This document shows, piece by piece, positions 17,696-29,356 of a stretch of 64,000 nt of DNA (position 1 is the first letter of the stretch; each line of letters opens with the position of its first letter). Under the pieces are notes generated by a model. The model ran no database searches. It had not been told where the DNA came from and saw nothing but the letters and a program-made list of their open reading frames with translations. A program made the translations under genes and the position numbers. The stretch is from Bradyrhizobium macuxiense (GTDB lineage: Bacteria; Pseudomonadota; Alphaproteobacteria; Rhizobiales; Xanthobacteraceae): contig NZ_VITY01000003.1 of the NCBI RefSeq assembly GCF_007993935.1, positions 372,001-436,000 of the forward strand, given 5' to 3'.

Positions 17696-18886
17696 TCAGG
17701 CCTCGCGGATATAGTTCCCCGCTTCGAATTCGACCGGCCCGGCATCTGGGTCGAACGACACGCCGATCGGGTCGCGGCCGGCGGCCACCGCCTCAAGCTG
17801 GTCAGAGAGCATCCGGCGGATCATCAGGATGCCGCGGTCGCTCTGGCCGAAATGCTCTTCGGAATGGACGGTCACCGGACCCTGGCCGACCTGGGCCTCG
17901 TAGTCACCGGGGAATTGCTGGTGCTCTTGCTCCGTCATGTCCCACCAGAACTTGCCGTTGAACTTCGAGCGCATGCGGCCGATGTCGCCTGCGTTCTTGA
18001 CCCGGCCGGCGACATAGATCCGGAACGAGGTGTCGTCGATCGGCAAGGTCCAGCCGATCGATTCCACACGGGCGAATTGCGCAACGCGTGGATTGGGCAC
18101 GACGCGGAGCGTGGGCAGGGCGGCCTCGGTGACGCGATAGAACACCCTGCCGTCGTCCTGCCGGCGGATCGAGCGCACCGCGACGCCGCGCGGCGACATC
18201 TCGAACTTCACCTCGGGCATCGAGGCCATCATGGTGGTGAATTGCGGCCCCGAAAACGAGCCGTGCAGCACCGGCACATGGTAGGGGTCGGCGACGTTCT
18301 CGAAATGCTGCAACCAGTTGCAGGGGATCACGGCCGGGCCGCCGCCGCCGATCGAGGAATCGTCGGCCTCGACGAACTCGCCGTCGTCCATGGTCTCGAG
18401 GCACTCGTAGCGCGGCAGCACCGGCTTCTTCTCGGCCGGGCCCATATAGGCGAAGATCAGGCCGTAACGCTCCTGCACCGGATACCAGGGCTGGCGCACC
18501 TTGTCCTTGAACAGGCCGCCTTCGGGCTCGCAGGGCTGTTCGAGGCAGCGGCCCTCGGTGTCGAACTTCCAGCCGTGATAGCAGCAGCGGATGCCGTCAT
18601 CCTCGACCTTGCCGTAATAGAGTGTGGTGCCGCGATGGCAGCAGCGGGCATGCAGCAACCCGACCCGGCCATGCCTGTCGCGGAAGAGGATCAGGTCCTC
18701 ACCGAGCGCACGGACTTTCCTGGGGATATCGGTGGCGTCGCCGGCGAGGCCGATCGGGTGCCAGTAGCGGCGCAACAGCTCGCCCATCGGCGAGCCGCGG
18801 ACCACCGAGGTGAGCTCGGTCCGGGTGGTGGACGGCTTCATCGCATAGGCCGTGCCGAGATCGCGGTCCCGCTGGGTGATCGTCAT
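17696..18886 (-). CDS. Rieske non-heme iron oxygenase, alpha subunit
   Basis: This 396-residue oxygenase component hydroxylates or demethylates an aromatic or related ring using electrons from a separate reductase. The Rieske [2Fe-2S] ligands are C82-x-H84 (CCHRG) and C101-x2-H104 (CCYHGW). The mononuclear iron site lies in NVADPYHVPVLH, with His203 and His208. The order resembles phthalate 4,5-dioxygenase and vanillate O-demethylase-type enzymes. The ATG at 18886 follows GGAGGAGA on the minus strand. No ferredoxin or reductase gene is adjacent, so that partner must be elsewhere. Expression is probably controlled by the divergent MarR gene through the palindromes at 18930-18973. Confidence 0.92.
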   Translation of the reverse strand: MTITQRDRDLGTAYAMKPSTTRTELTSVVRGSPMGELLRRYWHPIGLAGDATDIPRKVRALGEDLILFRDRHGRVGLLHARCCHRGTTLYYGKVEDDGIRCCYHGWKFDTEGRCLEQPCEPEGGLFKDKVRQPWYPVQERYGLIFAYMGPAEKKPVLPRYECLETMDDGEFVEADDSSIGGGGPAVIPCNWLQHFENVADPYHVPVLHGSFSGPQFTTMMASMPEVKFEMSPRGVAVRSIRRQDDGRVFYRVTEAALPTLRVVPNPRVAQFARVESIGWTLPIDDTSFRIYVAGRVKNAGDIGRMRSKFNGKFWWDMTEQEHQQFPGDYEAQVGQGPVTVHSEEHFGQSDRGILMIRRMLSDQLEAVAAGRDPIGVSFDPDAGPVEFEAGNYIREA

Positions 18887-18929
18887 CGATGTCTCCTCCC
18901 GCCGCCGGTCTGACGCCCGCGGCTGCATC

Positions 18930-18973
18930 ATCGTTGATGAAGTCAACGATAGATCGATGACAATGTCAACGAT
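18930..18973. promoter_or_regulatory. Twin palindromic operators in the oxygenase/marR intergenic region
   Basis: The first site is a perfect palindrome, ATCGTTGA-N5-TCAACGAT (18930-18950). The second, ATCGATGA-N5-TCAACGAT (18953-18973), differs at one base of one arm. Their centres are 23 bases apart, about two helical turns, so two dimers could bind the same face. They lie between divergent oxygenase and marR genes, the usual arrangement for MarR regulators. Confidence 0.75.
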
Positions 18974-19018
18974 CTCGTCTAGCTTGGCAGCGACCGGCTT
19001 TGTTGGCAGAGGTTGGCG

Positions 19019-19534
19019 ATGACCGAGAAGCTCAGGACAGAGAGGACCTTGCCGTCGGAGGCGGTTGTCGATGCGGAACTCGCGCCGATCACCGCGATGA
19101 TGTCGTCGCGGCTGATGGTGCTGGCCAACCTGCTCAGGCGCGGGGCGCTGCTGCGTTACAAGCGCCTGACCGGCCTGTCCTCGGTCGAGTTCGGCCTGGT
19201 CGCCTCGCTCGGCCGGCGGCCGCCGATGAGCGTGGTGCGGCTGGCCGAAGCCGTCGGCATGGACAAGGGGCAGATCAGCCGGGCGCTCGCCGAGCTCGTC
19301 GCGCGCAAGCTGGTGGCCAAGGCCGCCAACCCGCGTGACAACCGGGAAACACTGGTCTCCCTCACCAGGGCCGGGCTCGCCGCCCATGACGCCATTGTGG
19401 CCGGCGCACAGGAGCGAAACCGGCGCCTGCTGGAACAGCTCGGTCCACAGGATCTTGAGCTGCTGCTTGGACATATTGACCGGCTGACCATGACCGCCGC
19501 CGAGATGCTCGCCGCCGAGCGGGAGCTGGGCTGA
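19019..19534 (+). CDS. MarR-family transcriptional regulator
   Basis: This 171-residue protein is a dimeric winged-helix regulator. Recognition helix region: VVRLAEAVGMDKGQISRALAELVARKLV; wing: NPRDNRETLVSLT; the flanking helices form the dimer interface. The start at the ATG 19019 is preferred over a TTG two codons upstream. It is divergent from the Rieske oxygenase gene, with two matching palindromes between them, and most simply represses oxygenase and transporter until an aromatic ligand appears. The ligand is unknown. Confidence 0.9.
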   Translation: MTEKLRTERTLPSEAVVDAELAPITAMMSSRLMVLANLLRRGALLRYKRLTGLSSVEFGLVASLGRRPPMSVVRLAEAVGMDKGQISRALAELVARKLVAKAANPRDNRETLVSLTRAGLAAHDAIVAGAQERNRRLLEQLGPQDLELLLGHIDRLTMTAAEMLAAERELG

Positions 19535-19748
19535 TATGGGATGCGCGCAGGGCACCGAATGGCCGCCGTGGCGTCGCCAATTGAGGCAAGCGCATCCGCC
19601 CGATGCGCCAAAGAGCCCACGGGATCGACGGTAAAAGCGTCAAAATAGCTTGTCTTGCGCCCCCTGTTGCGCTGCGCTAAAGCCTCAAGAACAATTCCAA
19701 TCAACGAATCTGCGGCACGTCCGAAACCGCAGCAAGAAGGCCTCGCCG

Positions 19749-20114
19749 ATGACCGGCATCCTGCAGAATTATCTCCCACTTGTGGTCTTTATCGGAGTTG
19801 CGGGCCTGATCGGTCTTGCGCTCCTGATCGCGCCGTTCCTGGTCGCGTTCCAGTCGCCGGACCCGGAAAAGCTGTCCGCCTATGAATGCGGATTCAACGC
19901 TTTTGACGACGCCCGTATGAAGTTCGACGTCCGCTTCTACCTGGTGGCGATCCTCTTCATCATCTTCGATCTCGAAGTGGCGTTTCTGTTCCCCTGGGCG
20001 GTGGCGTTCGGAAAGCTCGGTGCAACCGGGTTCTGGTCGATGATGGTGTTCCTGGCCGTGCTGACGGTCGGGTTCGCGTATGAATGGAAGAAAGGCGCGC
20101 TCGAATGGGATTGA
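19749..20114 (+). CDS. nuoA: NADH-quinone oxidoreductase subunit A
   Basis: This 121-residue, three-span membrane subunit of complex I couples NADH oxidation to proton pumping in the inner membrane. The loop [32 protein letters not shown] contains the conserved cysteine near the quinone channel. It is the first of a plus-strand run of 14 nuo genes. The 214 bases before it hold the promoter region; I see no strong operator there. The stop overlaps the start of nuoB by 10 bases. Confidence 0.97.
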   Translation: MTGILQNYLPLVVFIGVAGLIGLALLIAPFLVAFQSPDPEKLSAYECGFNAFDDARMKFDVRFYLVAILFIIFDLEVAFLFPWAVAFGKLGATGFWSMMVFLAVLTVGFAYEWKKGALEWD

Positions 20115-20695
20115 GCCCCACCGCCGCAACCTCGCAGCCGGCGATAGCGCAGGCTCCGAAGGGCATTCTCGATCCGTCGACCGGCAAGCCGGTCGGCGCC
20201 AATGATCCGTTTTTCCTCGAGGTCAATCACGAGCTGTCCGACAAGGGCTTCTTCGTCGCCGCGGCCGATGACCTCATCACCTGGGCGCGCACCGGCTCGC
20301 TGATGTGGATGACTTTCGGTCTCGCCTGTTGCGCGGTCGAGATGATGCAGGTCTCGATGCCGCGCTACGACGTCGAGCGCTTCGGCTTTGCGCCGCGTGC
20401 CTCGCCGCGGCAGTCCGACGTGATGATCGTTGCAGGCACCCTGACCAACAAGATGGCGCCCGCGCTGCGCAAGGTCTACGACCAGATGCCGGAGCCGCGC
20501 TACGTCATCTCGATGGGCTCCTGCGCCAATGGTGGCGGCTACTACCACTACTCCTACTCGGTGGTGCGTGGCTGCGACCGCATCGTGCCGATCGACATCT
20601 ACGTGCCGGGCTGTCCGCCCACGGCGGAGGCGCTGCTTTACGGCGTGCTGCTGCTGCAGAAGAAGATTCGCCGTATCGGCACCATCGAACGCTAA
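20105..20695 (+). CDS. nuoB: NADH-quinone oxidoreductase subunit B
   Basis: This 196-residue peripheral subunit carries cluster N2, the last iron-sulfur centre before quinone. Ligands are visible in GLACCAVEM (the tandem cysteines), GSCANGGG and [10 protein letters not shown]. The start at 20105 ([10 protein letters not shown]) was preferred over an upstream frame beginning inside nuoA. The N-terminal 30 residues are variable, as usual in alphaproteobacteria. Confidence 0.97.
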   Translation: MGLSPTAATSQPAIAQAPKGILDPSTGKPVGANDPFFLEVNHELSDKGFFVAAADDLITWARTGSLMWMTFGLACCAVEMMQVSMPRYDVERFGFAPRASPRQSDVMIVAGTLTNKMAPALRKVYDQMPEPRYVISMGSCANGGGYYHYSYSVVRGCDRIVPIDIYVPGCPPTAEALLYGVLLLQKKIRRIGTIER

Positions 20696-20705
20696 GGTTT
20701 CAGGC

Positions 20706-21323
20706 ATGGACGACGGCAAGCTCGACGCCCTTGGGCAGACGATCGTGAGCGCGCTTCCGGGCGCCGCCACGGCGCACTCGGTCGCGTTCGATCAACTCAC
20801 TATCGACGTCGAGATTGGCAGAATCGTGGACGTCGTCACTTTTCTGCGTGACGATCCGAACTGCCGTTTCGTCAACATCACCGACGTGACTGCGGTCGAC
20901 TATCCGAGCCGCGAGAAGCGCTTCGATGTCGTCTACCATCTGCTGTCGCCGACGCTGAACGAGCGCATTCGTGTGCGCGGGCAGGCCGACGAGACCACGC
21001 AGGTGCCGTCGATCATCGGCATCTTCCCGGGCGCCGACTGGTTCGAGCGCGAGACCTACGACCTCTATGGCGTGATTTTCACCGGCCACCCCGACATGCG
21101 CCGCCTGCTGACGGATTACGGCTTCGACGGCCATCCGCTGCGCAAGGATTTCCCGCTCACCGGCTTCGTCGAGGTTCGCTACGACGACCAGGAGAAGCGG
21201 GTGCTGTACGAGCCGGTCCGGCTCAACCAGGAATTCCGCAAGTTCGATTTCCTTTCGCCCTGGGAAGGCGCGGACTATCCGCTTCCCGGTGACGAGAAGG
21301 CCAAGGCGGAGCCGAAGCCATGA
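20706..21323 (+). CDS. nuoC: NADH-quinone oxidoreductase subunit C
   Basis: This 205-residue peripheral arm subunit (30-kDa type) is not fused to NuoD. The family signature [27 protein letters not shown] is intact, as is [19 protein letters not shown]. The last bases overlap the nuoD start by four (ATGA), consistent with coupled translation. Confidence 0.97.
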   Translation: MDDGKLDALGQTIVSALPGAATAHSVAFDQLTIDVEIGRIVDVVTFLRDDPNCRFVNITDVTAVDYPSREKRFDVVYHLLSPTLNERIRVRGQADETTQVPSIIGIFPGADWFERETYDLYGVIFTGHPDMRRLLTDYGFDGHPLRKDFPLTGFVEVRYDDQEKRVLYEPVRLNQEFRKFDFLSPWEGADYPLPGDEKAKAEPKP

Positions 21324-22516
21324 ACGAGCAACCGCAAAATCTTCGTAACTTCACCATCAATTTCGGTCCGCAGCATCCGGCGGCGCACGGTGTGCTACGC
21401 CTCGTGCTGGAGCTCGACGGCGAAGTCGTCGAGCGCGTCGATCCGCATATCGGCCTGCTTCACCGCGGCACCGAGAAGCTGATCGAGCACAAGACCTACC
21501 TGCAGGCCATTCCGTATTTCGATCGGCTCGACTACGTCGCGCCGATGAACCAGGAACACGCGTTCTGCCTCGCCGCGGAAAAGCTGCTCGGCATCACCGT
21601 GCCGCGCCGCGGCCAGTTGATCCGCGTGCTCTATTGCGAGATCGGCCGCATCCTGTCGCATCTGCTCAACGTCACCACGCAGGCGATGGACGTCGGCGCG
21701 CTGACCCCGCCGCTGTGGGGCTTCGAAGAGCGCGAGAAGCTGATGGTGTTCTACGAGCGCGCCTCGGGCTCGCGCATGCACGCGGCGTTCTTCCGCGTCG
21801 GCGGCGTACACCAGGACCTCCCGCCGAAGCTGATCGATGATATCGAGGCGTGGTGCGATCCGTTCCTCAAGGTCGTCGACGACCTCGATCGGCTGCTCAC
21901 GGGCAACCGCATCTTCAAGCAGCGCAACGTCGACATCGGCGTGGTGCCTCTGAAGGAGGCCTGGGAGTGGGGCTTCTCCGGCGTGATGGTGCGCGGCTCC
22001 GGCGCGGCCTGGGACCTGCGCAAGTCGCAGCCCTATGAGTGCTACGCCGAGATGGATTTCGACATTCCGATCGGCAAGAACGGCGACTGCTACGACCGCT
22101 ACCTGATCCGCATGGAAGAGATGCGCCAGTCGGTGCGCATCATGAAGCAGTGCGTGCAGAAGCTCAAAGCAGCCGACGGGCAGGGCCCGGTCGTGGTCGA
22201 GGACAACAAGATCGCGCCGCCGCGCCGTGGAGAGATGAAGCGCTCGATGGAAGCGCTGATCCATCACTTCAAGCTCTACACCGAAGGCGTCCACGTGCCG
22301 GCCGGCGAAGTCTACGCCGCGGTCGAGGCGCCGAAGGGCGAGTTCGGCGTCTATCTGGTCGCCGACGGCACCAACAAGCCTTACAAGTGCAAGATCCGCG
22401 CACCGGGCTTCGCCCATTTGCAGGCGATGGATCACATCTGCAAGGGCCATCTGCTGGCCGACGTTTCCGCCATCCTTGGCTCGCTGGACATCGTGTTCGG
22501 CGAGGTCGACCGGTGA
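21320..22516 (+). CDS. nuoD: NADH-quinone oxidoreductase subunit D
   Basis: This 398-residue subunit (49-kDa type) forms the quinone-binding pocket with Nuo[22 protein letters not shown] near the N-terminus contains the conserved quinone-pocket histidine, and [10 protein letters not shown] follows. [23 protein letters not shown] and the C-terminal DIVFGEVDR match the family end. It is encoded as a separate gene. Confidence 0.98.
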   Translation: MNEQPQNLRNFTINFGPQHPAAHGVLRLVLELDGEVVERVDPHIGLLHRGTEKLIEHKTYLQAIPYFDRLDYVAPMNQEHAFCLAAEKLLGITVPRRGQLIRVLYCEIGRILSHLLNVTTQAMDVGALTPPLWGFEEREKLMVFYERASGSRMHAAFFRVGGVHQDLPPKLIDDIEAWCDPFLKVVDDLDRLLTGNRIFKQRNVDIGVVPLKEAWEWGFSGVMVRGSGAAWDLRKSQPYECYAEMDFDIPIGKNGDCYDRYLIRMEEMRQSVRIMKQCVQKLKAADGQGPVVVEDNKIAPPRRGEMKRSMEALIHHFKLYTEGVHVPAGEVYAAVEAPKGEFGVYLVADGTNKPYKCKIRAPGFAHLQAMDHICKGHLLADVSAILGSLDIVFGEVDR

Positions 22517-22559
22517 TGATGTCCGCATCTGCACCGCGCGCTAATTGAGAGTTTGATCG

Positions 22560-23171
22560 ATGTCCGTCCGCCGCCTTGCCCCGAAGGAATTGCAGCCCGC
22601 GAGCTTCACGTTCACGGACGAGAATCTGGCTTGGGCCAAGAAGCAGATCGAGAAGTACCCGCCGGGCCGCCAGGCTTCGGCCGCGATCGCGATCCTGTGG
22701 CGCGTGCAGGAGCAGCATGACGGGTGGGTGTCGGAAGCGGCGATCCGCGCCGTCGCCGACCTGCTCGAGATGCCGCATATCCGCATGCTGGAGATCGCGA
22801 CCTTCTACACCATGTTCCAGCTCTCGCCGGTCGGCAAGAAAGCGCATGTCCAGGTCTGCGGCACCACGCCGTGCCGGCTGCGCGGCGCGGCCGACCTGAT
22901 CGAGGTCTGCCAGCATCGCATCCATCACGATCCCTTCCAGCTGTCGAAGGACGGCAACTTCTCCTGGGAAGAGGTCGAGTGCTTAGGTGCCTGCGTGAAC
23001 GCGCCGATGGTCTTGATCTGGAAGGACACCTATGAGGACCTGACCAAGGAAAGCTTCGGCAAGGTGCTTGACGGCTTTGCCGCCGGCAATCCGCCGAAGC
23101 CGGGCCCGCAGATCGACCGCCAGTTCTCGGCGCCCGCAGGCGGGCCGACGACGCTGAAGGAAACCACCTGA
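22560..23171 (+). CDS. nuoE: NADH-quinone oxidoreductase subunit E
   Basis: This 203-residue 24-kDa-type subunit binds the [2Fe-2S] cluster N1a. The ligands are in [12 protein letters not shown] and [10 protein letters not shown]. The C-terminal 40 residues ([20 protein letters not shown]) form a proline-rich extension that is usual in alphaproteobacterial NuoE. Its TGA overlaps the first ATG of the next small gene by one base. Confidence 0.97.
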   Translation: MSVRRLAPKELQPASFTFTDENLAWAKKQIEKYPPGRQASAAIAILWRVQEQHDGWVSEAAIRAVADLLEMPHIRMLEIATFYTMFQLSPVGKKAHVQVCGTTPCRLRGAADLIEVCQHRIHHDPFQLSKDGNFSWEEVECLGACVNAPMVLIWKDTYEDLTKESFGKVLDGFAAGNPPKPGPQIDRQFSAPAGGPTTLKETT

Positions 23172-23383
23172 TGCGGGGCTTTCAGGTGCAGGCAAACGGG
23201 ATGGGAAGGGGCGTTGCGATGAAGGCTTGGCGCACGATTGCGCTGCATACCGTCGTCGCGGCCGGTTTCATGTTCCTGCTGCAACGTTACGGCCTGAGCG
23301 CCACGCTGGAATCCAGCCTGTTGTGGGCCATCGTGTTCGGCGGCTGCGCCGCCGGGCTCGCTTATTCGCAAGCCAATCGGTGA
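23171..23383 (+). CDS. Small membrane protein inside the nuo operon
   Basis: This up-to-70-residue protein has one or two hydrophobic spans ([20 protein letters not shown] and [19 protein letters not shown]). It sits between nuoE and nuoF, sharing one base with the nuoE stop. The first ATG (23171) permits coupled translation. An internal ATG at 23219 has a better ribosome binding site (GGAAGGGG) and would give a 54-residue protein. It is not a standard complex I subunit, and its function is unknown. Position suggests an accessory or assembly role; that is inference. Confidence 0.72.
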   Translation: MRGFQVQANGMGRGVAMKAWRTIALHTVVAAGFMFLLQRYGLSATLESSLLWAIVFGGCAAGLAYSQANR

Positions 23384-23402
23384 TGTTCGGAAAGTTTTGA
23401 GC

Positions 23403-24728
<1,326 letters not shown>

Positions 24729-24737
24729 AGAAGAGAC

Positions 24738-26813
24738 ATGAGCAAGATCATCGTCGATGGCAAAGAGATCGATGTGCCGCCGGAGTACACGCTGCTGCAG
24801 GCGTGCGAGGCGGCGGGCGCCGAGATTCCGCGCTTCTGCTATCACGAGCGGCTGTCGATCGCCGGCAATTGCCGGATGTGCCTGGTCGAGGTGAAGGGCG
24901 GCCCGAAGCCGGTCGCGAGCTGCGCCTGGGCCGTGCGCGATTGCCGTCCGGGCCCGAAGGGCGAGCCGCCGGAGATCTCGACCCGTTCGCCGATGGTGAA
25001 GAAGGCGCGCGAAGGCGTGATGGAGTTCCTGCTGATCAACCATCCGCTGGACTGCCCGATCTGCGATCAGGGCGGTGAGTGCGACCTGCAGGACCAGGCG
25101 ATGGGTTACGGCGTCGACACCAGCCGTTTCGCCGAGAACAAGCGCGCGGTCGAGGACAAGTATCTCGGCGCGCTGGTCAAGACCTCGATGAACCGCTGCA
25201 TCCAGTGCACGCGCTGCGTCCGCTTCTCCGCTGAAGTCTGCGGCGCCCCCGAAATGGGTGCGACCGGCCGCGGCGAGGACATGGAGATCACCACCTATCT
25301 CGAGCATGCGCTGAGCTCGGAGCTGCAGGGCAATCTCGTCGATATCTGCCCGGTCGGTGCGCTGACCTCGAAGCCTTATGCGTTTGCGGCGCGGCCCTGG
25401 GAGCTCGGCAAGACGCAGTCGGTCGACGTCATGGACGGCGTCGGATCGGCGATCCGCGTCGACACCCGCGGCCGCGAGGTGATGCGCATCCTGCCGCGCA
25501 TCAACGAGGCCGTGAACGAGGAGTGGATCTCCGACAAGACCCGCCACGTCGTCGACGGCCTGCGCACCCAGCGCCTCGACCGTCCCTATGTGCGCGAGAA
25601 CGGCCAGCTCAAGCCTGCGACCTGGCAGGAAGCCTTTGCCGCCATCGCCGCCAAGGCCGGCCGCACCGACGGCAAGCGGATCGGTGCCATCGCCGGCGAT
25701 CTCGCCGCGGTCGATGAAATGTATGCGCTGAAGGAGCTGCTCGCGAAGTTCGGCTCGGTCAATCTGGCCGTGCAGGGCGGCGACGCGTTCGACGCCAAGG
25801 CCGGCCGCGGGTCCTACATCTTCAACCCGACCATTGCCGGTATCGACCAGGCCGACGCGATCCTGATCATCGGCTCGCATCCGCGCAAGGAGGCCGCCGT
25901 GCTGAATGCGCGGATCCGCAAGCGCTGGCGCACCGGCGGCCTCAAGGTCGGCATGATCGGCGCCAAGTCCGATTTCACCTACGACCACGAATATCTCGGC
26001 GCGGGCACCGACACGCTCGCCGATCTCGCCGCCGGCAAGCACTCGTTTGCCGACGTGCTCAAGAACGCACAGCACCCGATCATCCTGGTCGGCGCCGGCG
26101 CCTACACCAGGCATGACGGCGCCGCGGTGCTGGCGCAGGCCGCCAAGCTCGCCGTCGATGTCGGCGCGCTGAAGGACGGCTGGAACGGCTTTGCCGTGTT
26201 GCAGGATACCGCCTCGCGCGCCGGCGCGCTCGATATCGGTTTCTCGCCTTCGGCCGGCGGCCTGACCACCGCGCAGATGACCACCTTCGGCACGCTCGAT
26301 GTGCTGTTCCTGCTCGGTGCCGACGAGATCAAGGCGCCGGACGGCACCTTCGTGGTCTATATCGGCACCCATGGCGACCACGGCGCGCACCGCGCCGACG
26401 TGATCCTGCCGGGCGCGGCCTATACCGAGAAGTCCGGCATCTACGTCAACACCGAGGGCCGGGCGCAGATCGCCAACCGCGCCGCGTTCCCGCCGGGCGA
26501 AGCCCGCGAGGACTGGGCGATCATCCGCGCGCTGTCCGACGTGCTCGGCAAGAAGCTGCCGTTCGATTCGCTGCAGGCGCTGCGCCAGGCGATGTTCAAC
26601 ACCTCGCCGCATCTGATGCGGCTCGACCAGATCGAGGCCGGCAAGGCCGAGGACGTCAAGGCGCTGGCGGGCAAGGGCGGTGCCGTCGACAAGGCGGCCT
26701 TCAGGCCGACCGTCGAGGATTTCTATCTGACCAACCCGATCGCGCGGGCCTCTGCCGTGATGGCGGAATGCTCGCGGCTGGCGTCGGGCCGAATGCTGAC
26801 GGCAGCGGAGTGA
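24738..26813 (+). CDS. nuoG: NADH-quinone oxidoreductase subunit G
   Basis: This 691-residue 75-kDa-type subunit carries an N-terminal [2Fe-2S] ferredoxin domain ([20 protein letters not shown]) and two [4Fe-4S] sites ([19 protein letters not shown] and [12 protein letters not shown]). A long molybdopterin-oxidoreductase-like C-terminal part follows. The length matches the alphaproteobacterial form, shorter than E. coli NuoG. It starts nine bases after nuoF. Confidence 0.98.
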   Translation: MSKIIVDGKEIDVPPEYTLLQACEAAGAEIPRFCYHERLSIAGNCRMCLVEVKGGPKPVASCAWAVRDCRPGPKGEPPEISTRSPMVKKAREGVMEFLLINHPLDCPICDQGGECDLQDQAMGYGVDTSRFAENKRAVEDKYLGALVKTSMNRCIQCTRCVRFSAEVCGAPEMGATGRGEDMEITTYLEHALSSELQGNLVDICPVGALTSKPYAFAARPWELGKTQSVDVMDGVGSAIRVDTRGREVMRILPRINEAVNEEWISDKTRHVVDGLRTQRLDRPYVRENGQLKPATWQEAFAAIAAKAGRTDGKRIGAIAGDLAAVDEMYALKELLAKFGSVNLAVQGGDAFDAKAGRGSYIFNPTIAGIDQADAILIIGSHPRKEAAVLNARIRKRWRTGGLKVGMIGAKSDFTYDHEYLGAGTDTLADLAAGKHSFADVLKNAQHPIILVGAGAYTRHDGAAVLAQAAKLAVDVGALKDGWNGFAVLQDTASRAGALDIGFSPSAGGLTTAQMTTFGTLDVLFLLGADEIKAPDGTFVVYIGTHGDHGAHRADVILPGAAYTEKSGIYVNTEGRAQIANRAAFPPGEAREDWAIIRALSDVLGKKLPFDSLQALRQAMFNTSPHLMRLDQIEAGKAEDVKALAGKGGAVDKAAFRPTVEDFYLTNPIARASAVMAECSRLASGRMLTAAE

Positions 26814-26823
26814 GCGTGACCTG

Positions 26824-27894
26824 ATGGCTGAATTCTTCGCAAGCTCGTTCTGGACCGGCTTCCTCTGGCCGCTGATCATCATGGTCGCGGAGAGCCTGTT
26901 GCTGCTCGTCGTGCTGCTGATCGCGATCGCCTACATCCTGCTCGCCGACCGCAAGATCTGGGCGGCGGTGCAGATCCGCCGCGGTCCCAACGTGGTCGGC
27001 CCGTTCGGCTTGCTGCAATCCTTCGCCGACCTGTTGAAGTTCGTGCTGAAGGAGCCGGTGATTCCGTCCGGCTCCAACAAGGGCGTGTTCCTGCTGGCGC
27101 CGCTGGTGTCGTGCATCCTGGCGCTGGCCGCCTGGGCCGTGATCCCGTTCGATCTCGGCTGGGTGATCTCCGACATCAATGTCGGCATTCTCTACATCTT
27201 CGCGATTTCGTCGCTGTCGATCTACGGCATCATCATGGCCGGCTGGTCGTCGAACTCGAAGTACCCGTTCCTGGCGGCGCTGCGCTCGGCGGCGCAGATG
27301 GTGTCCTACGAGGTCTCGATCGGCTTCGTCATCATCACCGTGCTGCTCTGCGTCGGATCGCTGAACCTCTCGGCGGTGGTCGAAGCGCAGAACACCCGCG
27401 GGCTCGCGCACCTGATCGGTCTGCCGCAGCTCACCATCCTGAACTGGTATGTGTGGCCGCTGTTCCCGATGTTCGTGGTGTTCTACGTCTCGTCGCTGGC
27501 GGAAACCAACCGTCCGCCGTTCGACCTGGTCGAAGCCGAATCCGAGCTGGTCGCGGGCTTCATGACCGAATACGGCTCGACCCCGTATCTGCTGTTCATG
27601 CTCGGCGAGTATGTCGCGATCACCACGATGTGCGCGCTGGCGTCGATCCTGTTCCTGGGCGGCTGGCTGCCGCCGGTCAATCTGCCGCCGTTCACCTGGA
27701 TCCCGGGCATCGTCTGGTTCGCCCTGAAGGTGTTCTTCATGTTCTTCATGTTCGCGATGGCGAAGGCGATCGTGCCGCGCTACCGCTACGATCAACTGAT
27801 GCGGCTCGGCTGGAAGGTGTTCCTGCCGCTGTCGCTGGCGATGGTGGTGATCGTGGCCGGCGTGCTGCAGTTCGCCGGCATCGCGCCGAAGTGA
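26824..27894 (+). CDS. nuoH: NADH-quinone oxidoreductase subunit H
   Basis: This 356-residue, eight-span membrane subunit links the quinone site to the pump modules. The signature [25 protein letters not shown] and the acidic loop [25 protein letters not shown] are intact. Start ATG 26824. Confidence 0.98.
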   Translation: MAEFFASSFWTGFLWPLIIMVAESLLLLVVLLIAIAYILLADRKIWAAVQIRRGPNVVGPFGLLQSFADLLKFVLKEPVIPSGSNKGVFLLAPLVSCILALAAWAVIPFDLGWVISDINVGILYIFAISSLSIYGIIMAGWSSNSKYPFLAALRSAAQMVSYEVSIGFVIITVLLCVGSLNLSAVVEAQNTRGLAHLIGLPQLTILNWYVWPLFPMFVVFYVSSLAETNRPPFDLVEAESELVAGFMTEYGSTPYLLFMLGEYVAITTMCALASILFLGGWLPPVNLPPFTWIPGIVWFALKVFFMFFMFAMAKAIVPRYRYDQLMRLGWKVFLPLSLAMVVIVAGVLQFAGIAPK

Positions 27895-27901
27895 GGCCGT
27901 C

Positions 27902-28396
27902 ATGAGTGTCAATGTCAACGCAACAGCCCGCTCGCTTCTGCTCTCGGAATTCGTCTCGGCGTTCTTCCTGGCGATGCGGTATTTCTTCCAGCCGAAGCCG
28001 ACGCTGAACTATCCGTTCGAGAAGGGACCGATCTCGCCGCGCTTCCGTGGCGAGCATGCGCTGCGCCGCTATCCGAACGGCGAAGAGCGCTGCATCGCCT
28101 GCAAGCTGTGCGAGGCGATCTGCCCGGCGCAGGCGATCACCATCGAGGCCGGTCCGCGCCGCAACGACGGCACCCGCCGCACGGTGCGTTACGACATCGA
28201 CATGGTGAAGTGCATCTATTGCGGCCTGTGCCAGGAGGCATGCCCGGTCGACGCCATCGTCGAGGGACCGAATTTCGAATTCGCGACCGAGACCCGCGAG
28301 GAACTCTACTATGACAAGGCGAAGCTGCTCGCCAATGGCGACCGCTGGGAGCGCGAGATTGCGAAATCGATCGCGCTCGACGCGCCGTACCGGTGA
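27902..28396 (+). CDS. nuoI: NADH-quinone oxidoreductase subunit I
   Basis: This 164-residue ferredoxin-like subunit carries clusters N6a and N6b: [16 protein letters not shown] and [16 protein letters not shown]. The N-terminal amphipathic helix ([21 protein letters not shown]) packs on the membrane. It starts seven bases after nuoH. Confidence 0.98.
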   Translation: MSVNVNATARSLLLSEFVSAFFLAMRYFFQPKPTLNYPFEKGPISPRFRGEHALRRYPNGEERCIACKLCEAICPAQAITIEAGPRRNDGTRRTVRYDIDMVKCIYCGLCQEACPVDAIVEGPNFEFATETREELYYDKAKLLANGDRWEREIAKSIALDAPYR

Positions 28397-28405
28397 GGTG
28401 AGGGC

Positions 28406-29044
28406 ATGATCCTTCCGGCGCTGTTCTTCTATCTGTTTGCCGCGGTCTGCGTGGCCTCGGCGGTCATGGTGATTGTCTCGCGCAATCCCGTGCACTCCGT
28501 GCTGTTCCTGATCCTGGCCTTCGTCAACGCGGCCGGGCTGTTCATCCTGATGGGCGCCGAGTTCCTCGGGATGATGCTGATCGTGGTCTATGTCGGCGCG
28601 GTCGCGGTGCTGTTCCTGTTCGTGATCATGATGCTCGACGTCGACTTCGTCGAGCTCCGCGAAGGCTTCATCCAGTATCTGCCGATCGGCATCGTGATCG
28701 GCGGCATCTTCCTGTTCGAGCTGCTGCTGGTGGTCGGCGCCTGGGTGATCAACCCGCAGGTGACCAAGACGATCACCGCGGCTATTCCGACCAATGTCAC
28801 CAACACCGAGGCGCTCGGCCTCGTGCTCTATACGAAGTACATCCATTACTTCCAGCTCGCCGGCATGGTGTTGCTGGTCGCGATGATCGGCGCCATCGTG
28901 CTGACGCTGCGCCACAAGGCCAACGTCAAGCGGCAGAACATCAACGTGCAGAACGCGCGCACGCCCGAGATGGCGATGGCGATGCGCAAGGTGGCGTCGG
29001 GGCAGGGCCTGCAGGACGCCGATGCGGCGGAGTGGGTGAAATGA
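28406..29044 (+). CDS. nuoJ: NADH-quinone oxidoreductase subunit J
   Basis: This 212-residue, five-span membrane subunit has the conserved third helix [28 protein letters not shown], known for a pi-bulge in complex I. The C-terminal soluble tail ([23 protein letters not shown]) is typical of alphaproteobacteria. The last bases overlap the nuoK start (ATGA). Confidence 0.97.
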   Translation: MILPALFFYLFAAVCVASAVMVIVSRNPVHSVLFLILAFVNAAGLFILMGAEFLGMMLIVVYVGAVAVLFLFVIMMLDVDFVELREGFIQYLPIGIVIGGIFLFELLLVVGAWVINPQVTKTITAAIPTNVTNTEALGLVLYTKYIHYFQLAGMVLLVAMIGAIVLTLRHKANVKRQNINVQNARTPEMAMAMRKVASGQGLQDADAAEWVK

Positions 29045-29349
29045 CGATTGGGCTGGGGCACTATCTCGCGATCGCCGCGATCCTGTTCACGCTCGGGATC
29101 CTCGGCATCTTCCTCAACCGCAAGAACATCATCGTCATCCTGATGTCGATCGAGCTGATCCTGCTGTCGGTCAACATCAACCTGGTGGCGTTCTCGACCT
29201 TCCTCGGCGACATCGTCGGCCAGGTGTTCGCGCTGCTGGTGCTGACGGTGGCCGCCGCTGAGGCCGCGATCGGCCTTGCCGTGCTGGTGGTGTATTTCCG
29301 CAACCGCGGTTCGATCGCGGTTGAAGACGTCAATCTGATGAAGGGCTAG
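29041..29349 (+). CDS. nuoK: NADH-quinone oxidoreductase subunit K
   Basis: This 102-residue, three-span membrane subunit (MrpC-like) has the two buried glutamates visible in [14 protein letters not shown] and [19 protein letters not shown]. The start at 29041 overlaps the nuoJ stop. Confidence 0.98.
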   Translation: MTIGLGHYLAIAAILFTLGILGIFLNRKNIIVILMSIELILLSVNINLVAFSTFLGDIVGQVFALLVLTVAAAEAAIGLAVLVVYFRNRGSIAVEDVNLMKG

Positions 29350-29356
29350 AGCAGTC

